DNA of 11,411 nt from Candidatus Eiseniibacteriota bacterium (GTDB lineage Bacteria > Eisenbacteria > RBG-16-71-46): NCBI GenBank assembly GCA_005893185.1, contig VBOS01000280.1, forward strand, positions 1 to 11,411. The letters are read 5' to 3'. Below the pieces are notes generated by a model that had not been told where the DNA came from, ran no database searches, and worked only from the letters and a program-made list of their open reading frames with translations. This document shows positions 1-7,098 of this stretch, piece after piece; within the stretch, counting starts at the first letter, position 1, and each line of letters opens with the position of its first letter. Made by a program: the position numbers and the translations under genes.

Positions 1-904
1 AGAGCGTCTGCGAGCTGCTGCTGGCCAACTCGAGCCATGTGCGCAACGTCCCCGGCCGCAAGACCGATGTGAACGACGCCACGTGGATCGCCGACCTGCT
101 GGCCCACGGCCTGATCCGGCCCAGCTTCGTTCCTCCGACGCCGATCCTGGAGCTCCGGGACCTGACGCGCACCCGTAAGCAGCTGGTGCGGGAGATCGCG
201 CAACACACGCTGCGTATCCAGAAGGTGCTCGAGGATGCCAACCTCAAGATCACCGGGCTGATCAGCGATCTGCTGGGGCTCAGCGGCCGGGCCATCCTCG
301 AGGCCCTGGCCGCGGGCGAACAGGATCCGGAACGTCTCGTCGATCTCACCCGGGGACGGCTCAAGGCGAAGCGCTCCACTCTGATCGAAGGGCTGCGCGG
401 TCAGGCGACATCCCACCATCGCTTCCTGATCCGGCTTCATCTGCGGCAGATCGATGCCCTGAAGCACGCGGTGGGTGAGATCGAAACGCGCCTCGGAGAA
501 CTGCTGGTCCCTTTTCAGTGGGCCACCCGGCTGCTGGTCACGATGCCGGGAGTGAGTGACATCGTCGCCCAGGTCATCGTCTCCGAGATCGGCGTGGACG
601 TGCATCGCTTCCCGACCGCCGGCCACCTAGTCTCGTGGGCGGGTCTCTGCCCCCACTTGGACGAAAGTGCGGGGAAGCGTCGCTCGACCCGCACGCGGCA
701 CGGCGCTCCCTGGCTCGAGACCGTGCTGGTTCAAGCCGCTTGGGCGTGCTGACTGCGACCTATTACATGCTGCGAGACGCTGTCGAGTACCGCGATCTCG
801 GCGCTGATCACTTCGAGCGCCGCGATCGAGCCAAGGCCGCGGCTCGCCTCATCCGCCGGCTCGAGGATCTCGGGCTCAAGGTCCAAATAACGGCGGCCGC
901 CTGA
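1..904 (+). pseudogene. IS110-family transposase, 5'-truncated by the window edge and internally broken
   Basis: IS110 transposases are DEDD (RuvC-like) recombinases with a C-terminal domain carrying a catalytic serine; they mobilise the element through a circular intermediate guided by a bridge RNA. The frame is open from base 3, so the start lies to the left of the window. The KTDVNDA motif supplies the last two acidic residues of DEDD (Asp codons 66-68 and 75-77). The C-terminal domain shows MPGVSDIVAQVI, SWAGLCP and ESAGKRR; the serine at 666-668 is probably the catalytic one. The first frame stops at 750-752 right after VQAAWA. The typical end of the family (YYMLRDAVEYRDLGADHFERRD, then RRLEDLGLKV) follows in another frame to a stop at 902-904. 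About 30 residues normally found between these blocks are absent, so I infer a deletion of roughly 90 bp that also changed frame. The element is probably immobile unless supplied in trans. Family assignment is firm; the deletion size is from memory of the family. Confidence 0.9.
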
Positions 905-922
905 GACATCCCAGGCGGCCGC
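893..922 (+). terminator. 11-bp perfect inverted repeat over the transposase stop codon, possible intrinsic terminator
   Basis: The arm GCGGCCGCCTG (893-903) is the exact reverse complement of CAGGCGGCCGC (912-922), with an 8-base loop AGACATCC. The stop codon TGA (902-904) lies across the end of the left arm. A modest T-rich stretch (GTTTCTTTCT, 931-940) follows after 9 bases, further away than in a classical intrinsic terminator. It could end transposase transcription, stop transcription arriving from the minus-strand side, or be a structural element near the IS right end. The repeat itself is certain; its function is not. Confidence 0.45.
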
Positions 923-938
923 AGAAGGGTGTTTCTTT

Positions 939-1555
939 CTAGCGATAGAGAATCTTGAGAGAGCCCCAAGAGGTTCGCCGCGCGCCTAGCCCGCGGTCGT
1001 CCGATATCGGGAGGACGCGCAATGATTGGGGTCCAACAGGGCCCCGGTAGCTGTCCGAGTCTTCGTGCGAAGAGGCAAGGAGCGACGAAATGACGCTTGC
1101 GCTCTCGGCCGACCTCGGTCGCGCAACTCCCTGCAAGCAAAGGACGATCCTGCGAGATCCGGCGGGAATGATCACTACGAAGACATCCTCTTCGCGCAGT
1201 CGGGATTCCGCGCGGAAAGCTGGCCGGGTGGCGACGCTGAGGCCGAGGCCGCCCACCTCGGGAGCCAGCGTCACGGAGAACTCGAAGGACCCGTCTACGA
1301 TGTACCGCCGCGCTCCCGTTGGTCCGCCCACAGACGAGAGCGTGCCGACAGCGCTACCCGCTGGAGCGGCAGGCTCTGAGCACGCGCGACCAGTGCGGCG
1401 AAGCCGTTGGCACCAAGCCCGCCGCCCGCAGCGCGAAGGATCGCTGAGCTCACGTTCGCGGAAGGCAATCCGGCCCCCCCTTCCGCGGGCACGGTGAAGA
1501 CGGCTCCAACCAGCAGCCGCGCGAACGTCGCGTCGCTCGCCTCTTCCTTCGGCAT
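939..1555 (-). pseudogene. unrecognised ORF, apparently frameshifted, ending next to the IS110 remnant
   Basis: Two overlapping minus-strand frames look protein-like and have GC-rich third codon positions, one taking over from the other. The first starts near an ATG at 1555 and reads MPKEEASDATFARLLVGAVF and on to SLPLQRVALSAR; it then degenerates and stops at 1295. From about 1370 downward the second frame is the more plausible one, with RRYIVDGSFEFSVTLAPEVG and then LREEDVFVVIIPAGSRRIVL, stopping at 939. Joining them near 1340-1370 with a one-base shift gives a product of about 205 residues. I do not recognise the family. The start has no clear Shine-Dalgarno sequence. It lies 26 bp after the cysteine-rich peptide gene on the same strand and could have been its operon partner. 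The last codons lie close to the IS110 end, so the C-terminus may have been replaced by the insertion. It could also be non-coding sequence with chance open frames. Confidence 0.35.
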
Positions 1556-1581
1556 GCCGGCCCGGTGATGGATCGGCTCTC

Positions 1582-1821
1582 TTACCGGGTCGGTTGGATC
1601 CCCCCTCCGCCCGTGTCCCCGCGCTGGCTGCCGGACGGATTGCACTGGCCACCACTGTCGTCACATCCCGACATTCCGGACGTTTGGTAGTCCACGCAGC
1701 GAGTATTGTTGTAGCCACAGCTGTAGCATCCTGCCTGGCCAAAGGCAGGGCCGTGACTCAAGAGAACCCCCGCGGTCAGGACCACGGGCAACAAAGCGCA
1801 AGAACGTTTCCTGTCACTCAT
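1582..1821 (-). CDS. small secreted cysteine-rich peptide (79 aa), unknown function
   Basis: I do not recognise this family. The start at 1821 is chosen because AAGGAGGTG lies 7 bases upstream; an in-frame start 12 codons earlier has no such support. The N-terminus is a convincing Sec signal peptide: MSDRKR basic region, a hydrophobic core LLPVVLTAGVLL (residues 11-22), and a likely cleavage after AFG or AFGQA (about residue 28-30). The mature part is only about 50 residues and has five cysteines (32, 35, 42, 53, 60), including a CYSC pair, in a Gly/Ser/Asn-rich polar context. It ends in a glycine run and QPTR. This suggests an exported peptide with disulfides, a metal site, or a thioether or lipid link; the sequence does not decide between these. 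It lies 132 bp downstream of the secreted modular protein on the same strand. The signal peptide and RBS make it a real gene with good confidence. Confidence 0.75.
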   Translation of the reverse strand: MSDRKRSCALLPVVLTAGVLLSHGPAFGQAGCYSCGYNNTRCVDYQTSGMSGCDDSGGQCNPSGSQRGDTGGGGIQPTR

Positions 1822-1828
1822 CACGGAA

Positions 1829-1837
1829 CACCTCCTT
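1829..1837 (-). promoter_or_regulatory. strong Shine-Dalgarno site of the cysteine-rich peptide gene
   Basis: On the minus strand AAGGAGGTG lies 7 bases before the ATG at 1821. It is the best ribosome binding site in the window, fixes the start of the 79-residue peptide and implies efficient translation. Confidence 0.8.
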
Positions 1838-1953
1838 CCGCAGTCTTCCTGCGACACGAAGCTGTACGGTGGCTATTCAGCTGTCCGGTGGGCCACGAAT
1901 CCAAACTCGGCGGTACGGTGACACGCTGTACTCTTTGGGTGACCCACACGAAT

Positions 1954-3279
1954 TCATTGCCGGGACGGCTCCAGACGCACCTCCAGGGAGCGTCCATCCG
2001 GAAAGAGTCGGACCACGCCTGGGGGCACGATATCGAGATCCCGCTGGTCGGCAACTAGCCGGTATCCTGCGACGCCGAACGACACATCGCACGTTTCTCT
2101 GGGCGCGCCGCGAAACGCGAAGGATCCGCTTGAGTCGATCATTTCGACGACGTAATCGCGGGCAGGGAAGCGCTGGAGGACCACCCTCGCGTCTGCGGGG
2201 AGCCTTTGACCGTCAATTAGGGTGACGTGGCCGGCCAGCGCCACTCCCGTCTGGGCACGAAGGACACCGGCATCCATTCGACTACCGCTTCCCATCACTC
2301 TCAACGTCTCGGCTGGTATCCAGTAAGGGGTAACGCTCCGCGTCTCAACGTAGACGACGTGCTCGTCGTCCGGAACGACGTTGAAGAAGTTGAATCGTCC
2401 CGTTGAGTCAGTGGAAAGCCGCTGTCCACCCACGAAACTTCCTGCATCTCGGTCCAACTGACAGATCCCTACGACTGCCCCCGTGAGGGGCTCGTTGTCC
2501 CGCAGAACTCGACCGGCGACCCAAGCACCCTCCTCGAGTTTGATGCGCTGACGTCCCATGCCAACCCGGACGTTCTGCACCATCCTCGAGGCAAACCCTC
2601 GAGCCGTGACGCGGAGAAAGTAGCCGCCCGAGGTGTCTTTCGTGGAGATTTCGAAGTTCCCATACTGGTCGCTGATGGCGACCGGATCCAGCACCGGTAG
2701 GTGACCGAAGCTCCTCCTTCCGGGCCACATCCGACCGATGGGCTCGACACTTGCGCCCACAATCGGGTTCCCCGCTGGATCGATCACCCGACCACGAATG
2801 AGAAGGCGCTTGTCCAACCGGGGACGATCTTTGATCCGAACCACAAGAGCCGCGTCGGACGGCTCGACCTTGTCGACGAACTGAGGAAGGCGGCCGGGCG
2901 GCAGGACCAGGAGCCTGAACAGGAGCGTGGTGTCAAGCCGGGACAGGCAGAATCTGCCGTCCCGGAGAGTAATGGCCTGCTTCCCGCAGTCCGGGTAGCA
3001 GTGCGCGCAAACCGTGCTCACCCCGCGCTTGGGTGTCGCCGTGTATGCCAGGACCCGCGCCGAAGCAATCGCCCGTTCGCCCTGGTCGACAACCGTTCCC
3101 TTCAGATCCCGGCCGGCGCGCGCCCCCTCAAGTCCCCCGCCCATGGGCTGGGCTTGATCATCCAGCGCATCATTGCGGCCATCGCCAGCCACGACCAAGG
3201 TGGCGGCGGGCGGCGCGAGCGACCAGTAAACGCAGAGGGCGATAGCCACAGTTGCCGCTCGTGGAGCCGGAGATGACAT
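1954..3279 (-). CDS. secreted protein with four carboxypeptidase-regulatory-like (beta-sandwich) modules
   Basis: A 441-residue exported protein. Start 3279 places a signal peptide at the N-terminus (residues 1-31, hydrophobic ATVAIALCVYWSLAPPAA); an in-frame ATG at 3339 would add 20 charged residues before it, so 3279 is preferred although neither start has a clear Shine-Dalgarno site. After a polar linker come four repeats with the signature of carboxypeptidase-regulatory-like domains (G.V.D..G.P..GA.V, then D..G.F): about 59-150 (LKGTVVDQGERAIASARVLA), 161-250 (IRGRVIDPAGNPIVGASVEP, then SDQYGNFEIS), 253-343 (VAGRVLRDNEPLTGAVVG, then DSTGRFNFFNV) and 348-437 (AGHVTLIDGQRLPADARVVL, then SSGSFAF). 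Module 1 has a cysteine cluster CAHCYPDC (91, 94, 98) plus C111, which could form disulfides or bind metal. There is no catalytic domain, TonB plug or barrel, so a structural or adhesive role at the cell surface is likely. Fold assignment is confident; function is unknown. Confidence 0.85.
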   Translation of the reverse strand: MSSPAPRAATVAIALCVYWSLAPPAATLVVAGDGRNDALDDQAQPMGGGLEGARAGRDLKGTVVDQGERAIASARVLAYTATPKRGVSTVCAHCYPDCGKQAITLRDGRFCLSRLDTTLLFRLLVLPPGRLPQFVDKVEPSDAALVVRIKDRPRLDKRLLIRGRVIDPAGNPIVGASVEPIGRMWPGRRSFGHLPVLDPVAISDQYGNFEISTKDTSGGYFLRVTARGFASRMVQNVRVGMGRQRIKLEEGAWVAGRVLRDNEPLTGAVVGICQLDRDAGSFVGGQRLSTDSTGRFNFFNVVPDDEHVVYVETRSVTPYWIPAETLRVMGSGSRMDAGVLRAQTGVALAGHVTLIDGQRLPADARVVLQRFPARDYVVEMIDSSGSFAFRGAPRETCDVSFGVAGYRLVADQRDLDIVPPGVVRLFPDGRSLEVRLEPSRQ

Positions 3280-3619
3280 ATCATCGCGATCGAGCGCTCC
3301 GCCTTCTTGAACCGCTTGGCGGCGCCGGTCCGAAGCCACGCCGCCGCGAAAGGCCCTCGGCTGCTTTCATGGTCCGCAGGTGTTCGTAGGTGCACCTTGG
3401 GTAGTCGTGGGACGCCACCATACGCTCCAGTCCTCGAGCGGGATCGCCAAGGCCCCGTCCGACCGCACCGTTACCCGCGATCCTAGCGGATTCCGCGACC
3501 GGCTCCAAGACGACTGCCCCGCTAGCCGGGGGACGCGCTTGCGCAGGACCCGGCGACGGGGGCATCGTAGCCGTGGTAGACGCCCGAGACACAGACGGAG
3601 GTTCCTGAGAGGAAAGCCC
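3280..3619. other. 340-bp divergent intergenic region
   Basis: This separates the minus-strand secreted-protein gene from the plus-strand VOC-tal-pgi operon, so it should hold promoters for both. I could not recognise convincing -35/-10 boxes, operators or a riboswitch on either strand. The open frames crossing it are Arg/Pro-rich and look like chance translations. The upstream extension of the VOC frame (from 3380) falls in this class. Confidence 0.6.
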
Positions 3620-4207
3620 ATGGCAGTAAAGAAGCTCCGTTCCACGAGTGCGCGCACGGCGGCGCGCGCGGCGAAGAAGCCCGCGGCTCACGGCGCTCCG
3701 CGGCGCTCCACGGTCCGCCCGGCGCCGAAGCCAGCCGCGGCGCCGCCGGCCGCAGCCAAGCCCGATGCGCAGCCCGCGCCCGCGAAGCCGGCGGCGCAGC
3801 CCGCTGCGACCGACGAGGCCCCGAACGCGATCGGTGCGTGGCATCATCACCTCGACTACACCAGCCATGACATGGCCGGAATCAAGCGCTTCTATACCGA
3901 GGTCCTGGGCTTCAAACGCTTCATCGAGGAGCCCAAGGTCGGCTATCTCTCGATCCGCACCACGCCCACGACCAGCGTCGGCTTCATGGCACCTGTGCCG
4001 GGGCCGCCTGAGCAGTGGCGCCCGCCGGGCGAGCCCGCGCTCTACTTCTTCGTGAAGGACGTGGATCGCGTGCACCGCGACCTGGTCGCGAAAGGCGTGT
4101 CGTTCCAGGAGCCGCCGACGGATCGGCCGTGGGGCCACCGCATGGCGATCTGTCGTGACCCGGAAGGCCGCATGGTGTGCCTCGCGCAGGATCCGTCGCG
4201 TGGCTGA
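3620..4207 (+). CDS. VOC-superfamily (glyoxalase/bleomycin-resistance fold) protein with Lys/Ala/Pro-rich N-terminal tail
   Basis: 195 residues from the ATG at 3620, which has GAGAGGA 6 bases upstream; the frame is open further left, but that part is arginine-rich and lacks an RBS. Residues 1-70 are a low-complexity basic tail (MAVKKLRSTSARTAARAAKK, then Ala/Pro/Lys repeats), resembling bacterial histone-H1-like or AlgP-type tails. Residues 73-193 form one VOC domain: WHHHLDYTSHDMAGIKRFYT (beta1-alpha1), EVLGFKRF, LYFFVKDVDRVHRDLVAKG, and the closing DRPWGHRMAICRDPEGRM. VOC proteins include metal-dependent lyases, dioxygenases and binding proteins. The usual histidine before the central strand and the glutamate in the last strand look replaced (ALYFF and MVCLAQ), so classical glyoxalase I activity is doubtful. 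It lies 21 bp upstream of tal and is probably co-transcribed with it. Domain assignment is strong; the substrate is unknown. Confidence 0.85.
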   Translation: MAVKKLRSTSARTAARAAKKPAAHGAPRRSTVRPAPKPAAAPPAAAKPDAQPAPAKPAAQPAATDEAPNAIGAWHHHLDYTSHDMAGIKRFYTEVLGFKRFIEEPKVGYLSIRTTPTTSVGFMAPVPGPPEQWRPPGEPALYFFVKDVDRVHRDLVAKGVSFQEPPTDRPWGHRMAICRDPEGRMVCLAQDPSRG

Positions 4208-4228
4208 CGTTTTGTCCCGGAGGCTCCG

Positions 4229-5365
4229 ATGACCAGCCGTGCCGAGAAGCTCCAGTCGCTCGGACAGAGCGTGTGGCTCGATTTCATCCGCCGCGATCAC
4301 CTGCTCTCGGGGGAGTTCGACCGCCTGGTGCGTGACGAAGGCGTCGTGGGCGTGACCTCGAACCCCACCATCTTCCAGCTCGCCATCGCGGAGAGCGAAG
4401 ACTACGGCCGCGCGGTCGCGCAGCACGCCGGCGGAGGGCTCAGCGGTCCCGCGCTGTTCGAGGCCCTCGCGGTCGATGACATCCAGCTCGCGTGCGACAA
4501 GCTGCGCGCGGTCGCCGAGCGCACGCGCGGACTCGACGGGCGCGTGAGCATCGAGGTGAGCCCGCGCCTCGCGCACGACACCGCCGGGACCATCGCCGAA
4601 GCGCGCCGCCTCCATCGCACGGTGGCGCGCGACAACCTCTACGTCAAGGTGCCGGCGACCGCAGATGGGCTGCCCGCGATCGCGGCGCTGATCGCAGACG
4701 GCATCTGCGTCAACGTGACGCTGATCTTCTCGCTCGCACGCTACGCCCAGGTGATGGACGCCTACCTGCGCGGGCTCGAGCAGCGCGCAGCGGCCGGACA
4801 GCCGCTCGAAGGCGTCTTCTCGCTGGCGTCGGTCTTCGTCTCGCGGGTGGATTCCAAGGTGGACAAGGCCATCGACGGGCGCGTGGCGGCGCTGGCGGCG
4901 GGTGCGCCCGAGCGCGCCGAGCTCGAGTCGCTCGGGGGGAAGGCGGCGGTTGCCAACGCGCGCCTGGCGTACGCGCGATTCCGGCGCGAGTTCTCATCGC
5001 CCCGCTTCCTGGCGCTGCACGTGAAGCGCGCCAACCTCCAGCGGCCGCTGTGGGCCTCGACCAGCACCAAGAACCCGGCCTATCCCGACACGCTCTACGT
5101 GGACGAGCTGATCGGGCCGGACACGGTGAACACGATGCCGCCGCAGACGCTCGCGGCGTTCAACGACCACGGCACGGTGGAGTCGCGCATCGGGCGTGAC
5201 CTCGACCGCGCCGAGCACCTCTTCCGCCGGTTGCCGGAGCTGGGCGTGCCGCTCCCGACGCTGATCGACCAGCTCGAGCCGGAGGGCGTTGCAGCTTTCG
5301 CCAAGTCGTACGACGCGCTGCTCGAGACGCTGGAGTCGCGCCGCGCGCAGCTCGCCGCGCGCTGA
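4229..5365 (+). CDS. tal: transaldolase
   Basis: Transaldolase moves a dihydroxyacetone unit between sugar phosphates (sedoheptulose-7-P plus glyceraldehyde-3-P to erythrose-4-P plus fructose-6-P) in the cytosolic non-oxidative pentose phosphate pathway. The 378-residue length matches the long class found in cyanobacteria and actinobacteria. Visible landmarks are VGVTSNPTIFQLAI (39-53), SIEVSPRLAHDT (107-118), the Schiff-base lysine K140 in NLYVKVPAT, NVTLIFSLARY, FVSRVDSKVD and WASTSTKNPAYPDTLYVDEL. All catalytic elements are intact. The start has GGAGG 5 bases upstream. The pgi start follows 8 bp after the stop in another frame; in many bacteria these two activities are fused in one chain of about 950 residues, which equals the sum here (378 + 572). 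Confidence is very high. Confidence 0.97.
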   Translation: MTSRAEKLQSLGQSVWLDFIRRDHLLSGEFDRLVRDEGVVGVTSNPTIFQLAIAESEDYGRAVAQHAGGGLSGPALFEALAVDDIQLACDKLRAVAERTRGLDGRVSIEVSPRLAHDTAGTIAEARRLHRTVARDNLYVKVPATADGLPAIAALIADGICVNVTLIFSLARYAQVMDAYLRGLEQRAAAGQPLEGVFSLASVFVSRVDSKVDKAIDGRVAALAAGAPERAELESLGGKAAVANARLAYARFRREFSSPRFLALHVKRANLQRPLWASTSTKNPAYPDTLYVDELIGPDTVNTMPPQTLAAFNDHGTVESRIGRDLDRAEHLFRRLPELGVPLPTLIDQLEPEGVAAFAKSYDALLETLESRRAQLAAR

Positions 5366-5373
5366 CCCCCGCC

Positions 5374-7092
5374 GTGGAATTCTCGCTCGGTCCGCACGAA
5401 AAGGCGGTGGACGCTCGCCTGCGCGAGCTGGAGGCGTCGAACTTCGCGGCCCGACTCGGGTCGCGCGACGATTCCTTGTGGGGCGACGATCCGGCGCACC
5501 GCGCGGTGGCGCGCAACCGCCTCGGATGGCTCGAATCGCCGACGCTCATGCGGCGCGAAGCGGAAGCGCTGCGCGCCTTCACGGCCGAGGTCGCAGGCGA
5601 CGGCTTCACGCACGCCGTGCTGCTCGGCATGGGCGGCTCGAGCCTCGCCCCGGAGGTGCTGCGACGCACGTTCGGTGTGCGACCCGGCGCGCTCGACCTC
5701 GAGGTGCTCGACAGCACGTCGCCCGCTGCTGTGCGCGAGCTGGCGTCGCGGATCGAGCTGCCCCGCACCTTCTTCCTGGTCTCGTCCAAGTCCGGCGGGA
5801 CGATCGAGGTTTCAGCCTTCGAGAAGTACTTCTTCGAGTGGACGCGGGCCACGCTCGGGGATCGCGCAGGCCGCTCCTTCGCCGCCATCACCGACCCCGG
5901 CAGTCCGCTCGCGGCCCTGGCCCAGGCGCGCGGATACCGCCGCACCTTCCTCAACCCGCCCACGATCGGCGGGCGCTACAGCGCGCTCTCGTGCTTCGGG
6001 CTGGTTCCCGCCGCCCTGATCGGCGCCGACGTGGAAGCTTTGCTCGACACAGCACTCGCGGAGGCACGCGAGCTCGGCGCGGGCGCGTCGGCGGCGCAGA
6101 AGCCCGGCCTGGCGCTCGGCGCAGCGCTCGGCGAGCTGGCGCTCACGGGGCGCGACAAGGTGACGCTGGTTCTCGGCGAGGAGCTGGCAGCCCTGGGCTC
6201 GTGGATCGAGCAGCTTCTCGCCGAGAGCACAGGCAAGGACGGCTTGGGCCTCGTGCCGGTCGCAGATGAGCCGCTCGGACCACCTTCGCTCTACGGCGCG
6301 GACCGCGCGTTCGTCGCCGTGACGCAGCGCCCCTTCCCACCCGCGACCGAGTCGCGCCTCGCCGCGCTGCGCGCAGCCGGACATCCGGTCGTGCGCTGGA
6401 CCCTCCCCACGCTGGCGTCGCTCGGCGCGGAGTTCATGCGCTGGGAGATCGCGACCGCGACCGCGGGGGCCGTGCTGGGCGTCGATCCGTTCGACGAGCC
6501 CAACGTGACCGAGTCCAAGCAAGCCACGCAGGCGGTCCTGACCGAGGCGCTCGAGGCCGGGAGATCGCCCGAGACCTACTGGCTGGCTGAGTCGGACGGC
6601 ATCGCGATCGAGGCGCCGGTTTCGGTCGCGGACGCGATCGAGGCGCGAGTCGCCGATCGCGAGCGCACTGCCGAGTGGTTGCCCGCGCTTTTCGGCCTCG
6701 AGCGCCCCGGCGACTACGTCGCGCTCTGCGCCTTCCTGCACCGCACGCCGGCGCGCCACGAGCGACTGCAGCGGCTGCGGCTCGCCTGCCGCGCCGCGAC
6801 CCGTCTCGCCACCACGCTCGGCTACGGCCCGCGCTTCCTGCACTCGACCGGCCAGCTTCACAAGGGCGGACCCAACTGCGCGATCATCCTGCAGCTCACA
6901 GCCGACGACGGCCACCCGGTCCCGATCCCCGGCGAGCGCTACGACTTCGCGGCGCTGATCCGCGCGCAGGCCGCAGGCGACTACGAGGTGCTGGAGCGCC
7001 GCCGCCGCCGCGTGATGCGCATCCACCTCGGCCGCGACGTCGAGCGCGCGCTCGACGCGCTGATCGAAAAGGTGGAGGCGGTGGGGGTCTAG
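5374..7092 (+). CDS. pgi: glucose-6-phosphate isomerase
   Basis: Pgi interconverts glucose-6-P and fructose-6-P in the cytosol and directly uses the fructose-6-P made by transaldolase. The 572-residue chain shows tandem SIS folds: LGMGGSSLAPEV (84-95), DST (113-115), SSKSGGTIE (137-145), GGRYSALSCFGL, LLAESTGKDGLG (catalytic-type glutamate E284), EPNVTESKQAT (K382) and HSTGQLHKGGPN (H490). These motifs match the Pgi form found in tal-pgi fusion enzymes rather than the classical E. coli type. The GTG start at 5374 is 8 bp past the tal stop and has no Shine-Dalgarno site, so translation is probably coupled to tal. The pgi frame stays open upstream into the end of tal (RALTPAVEFSLG), so a former fusion broken by a frame change is possible. 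Enzyme identity is very confident; the exact start is less so. Confidence 0.96.
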   Translation: MEFSLGPHEKAVDARLRELEASNFAARLGSRDDSLWGDDPAHRAVARNRLGWLESPTLMRREAEALRAFTAEVAGDGFTHAVLLGMGGSSLAPEVLRRTFGVRPGALDLEVLDSTSPAAVRELASRIELPRTFFLVSSKSGGTIEVSAFEKYFFEWTRATLGDRAGRSFAAITDPGSPLAALAQARGYRRTFLNPPTIGGRYSALSCFGLVPAALIGADVEALLDTALAEARELGAGASAAQKPGLALGAALGELALTGRDKVTLVLGEELAALGSWIEQLLAESTGKDGLGLVPVADEPLGPPSLYGADRAFVAVTQRPFPPATESRLAALRAAGHPVVRWTLPTLASLGAEFMRWEIATATAGAVLGVDPFDEPNVTESKQATQAVLTEALEAGRSPETYWLAESDGIAIEAPVSVADAIEARVADRERTAEWLPALFGLERPGDYVALCAFLHRTPARHERLQRLRLACRAATRLATTLGYGPRFLHSTGQLHKGGPNCAIILQLTADDGHPVPIPGERYDFAALIRAQAAGDYEVLERRRRRVMRIHLGRDVERALDALIEKVEAVGV

Positions 7093-7098
7093 GCCATC

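Noticed and set aside
1090..1497. Plus-strand open frame opposite the broken minus-strand ORF
   Set aside because: Low-complexity Arg/Ser/Pro composition. The minus-strand frames have better third-position GC bias and protein-like segments.
1843..1857. Small hairpin CGCAG-GAAGA-CTGCG in the leader of the cysteine-rich peptide gene
   Set aside because: Only five base pairs, about as expected by chance in GC-rich DNA; not enough for a regulatory call.
2701..3276. 191-residue plus-strand open frame opposite the secreted modular protein
   Set aside because: No recognisable motifs, and antisense to a gene with four clear repeated modules and a signal peptide.
3281..4615. 444-residue minus-strand open frame opposite the VOC and tal genes
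   Set aside because: Arg/His/Glu-rich with no recognisable domain, and fully antisense to a gene with clear family motifs. Long antisense frames are common in high-GC DNA.
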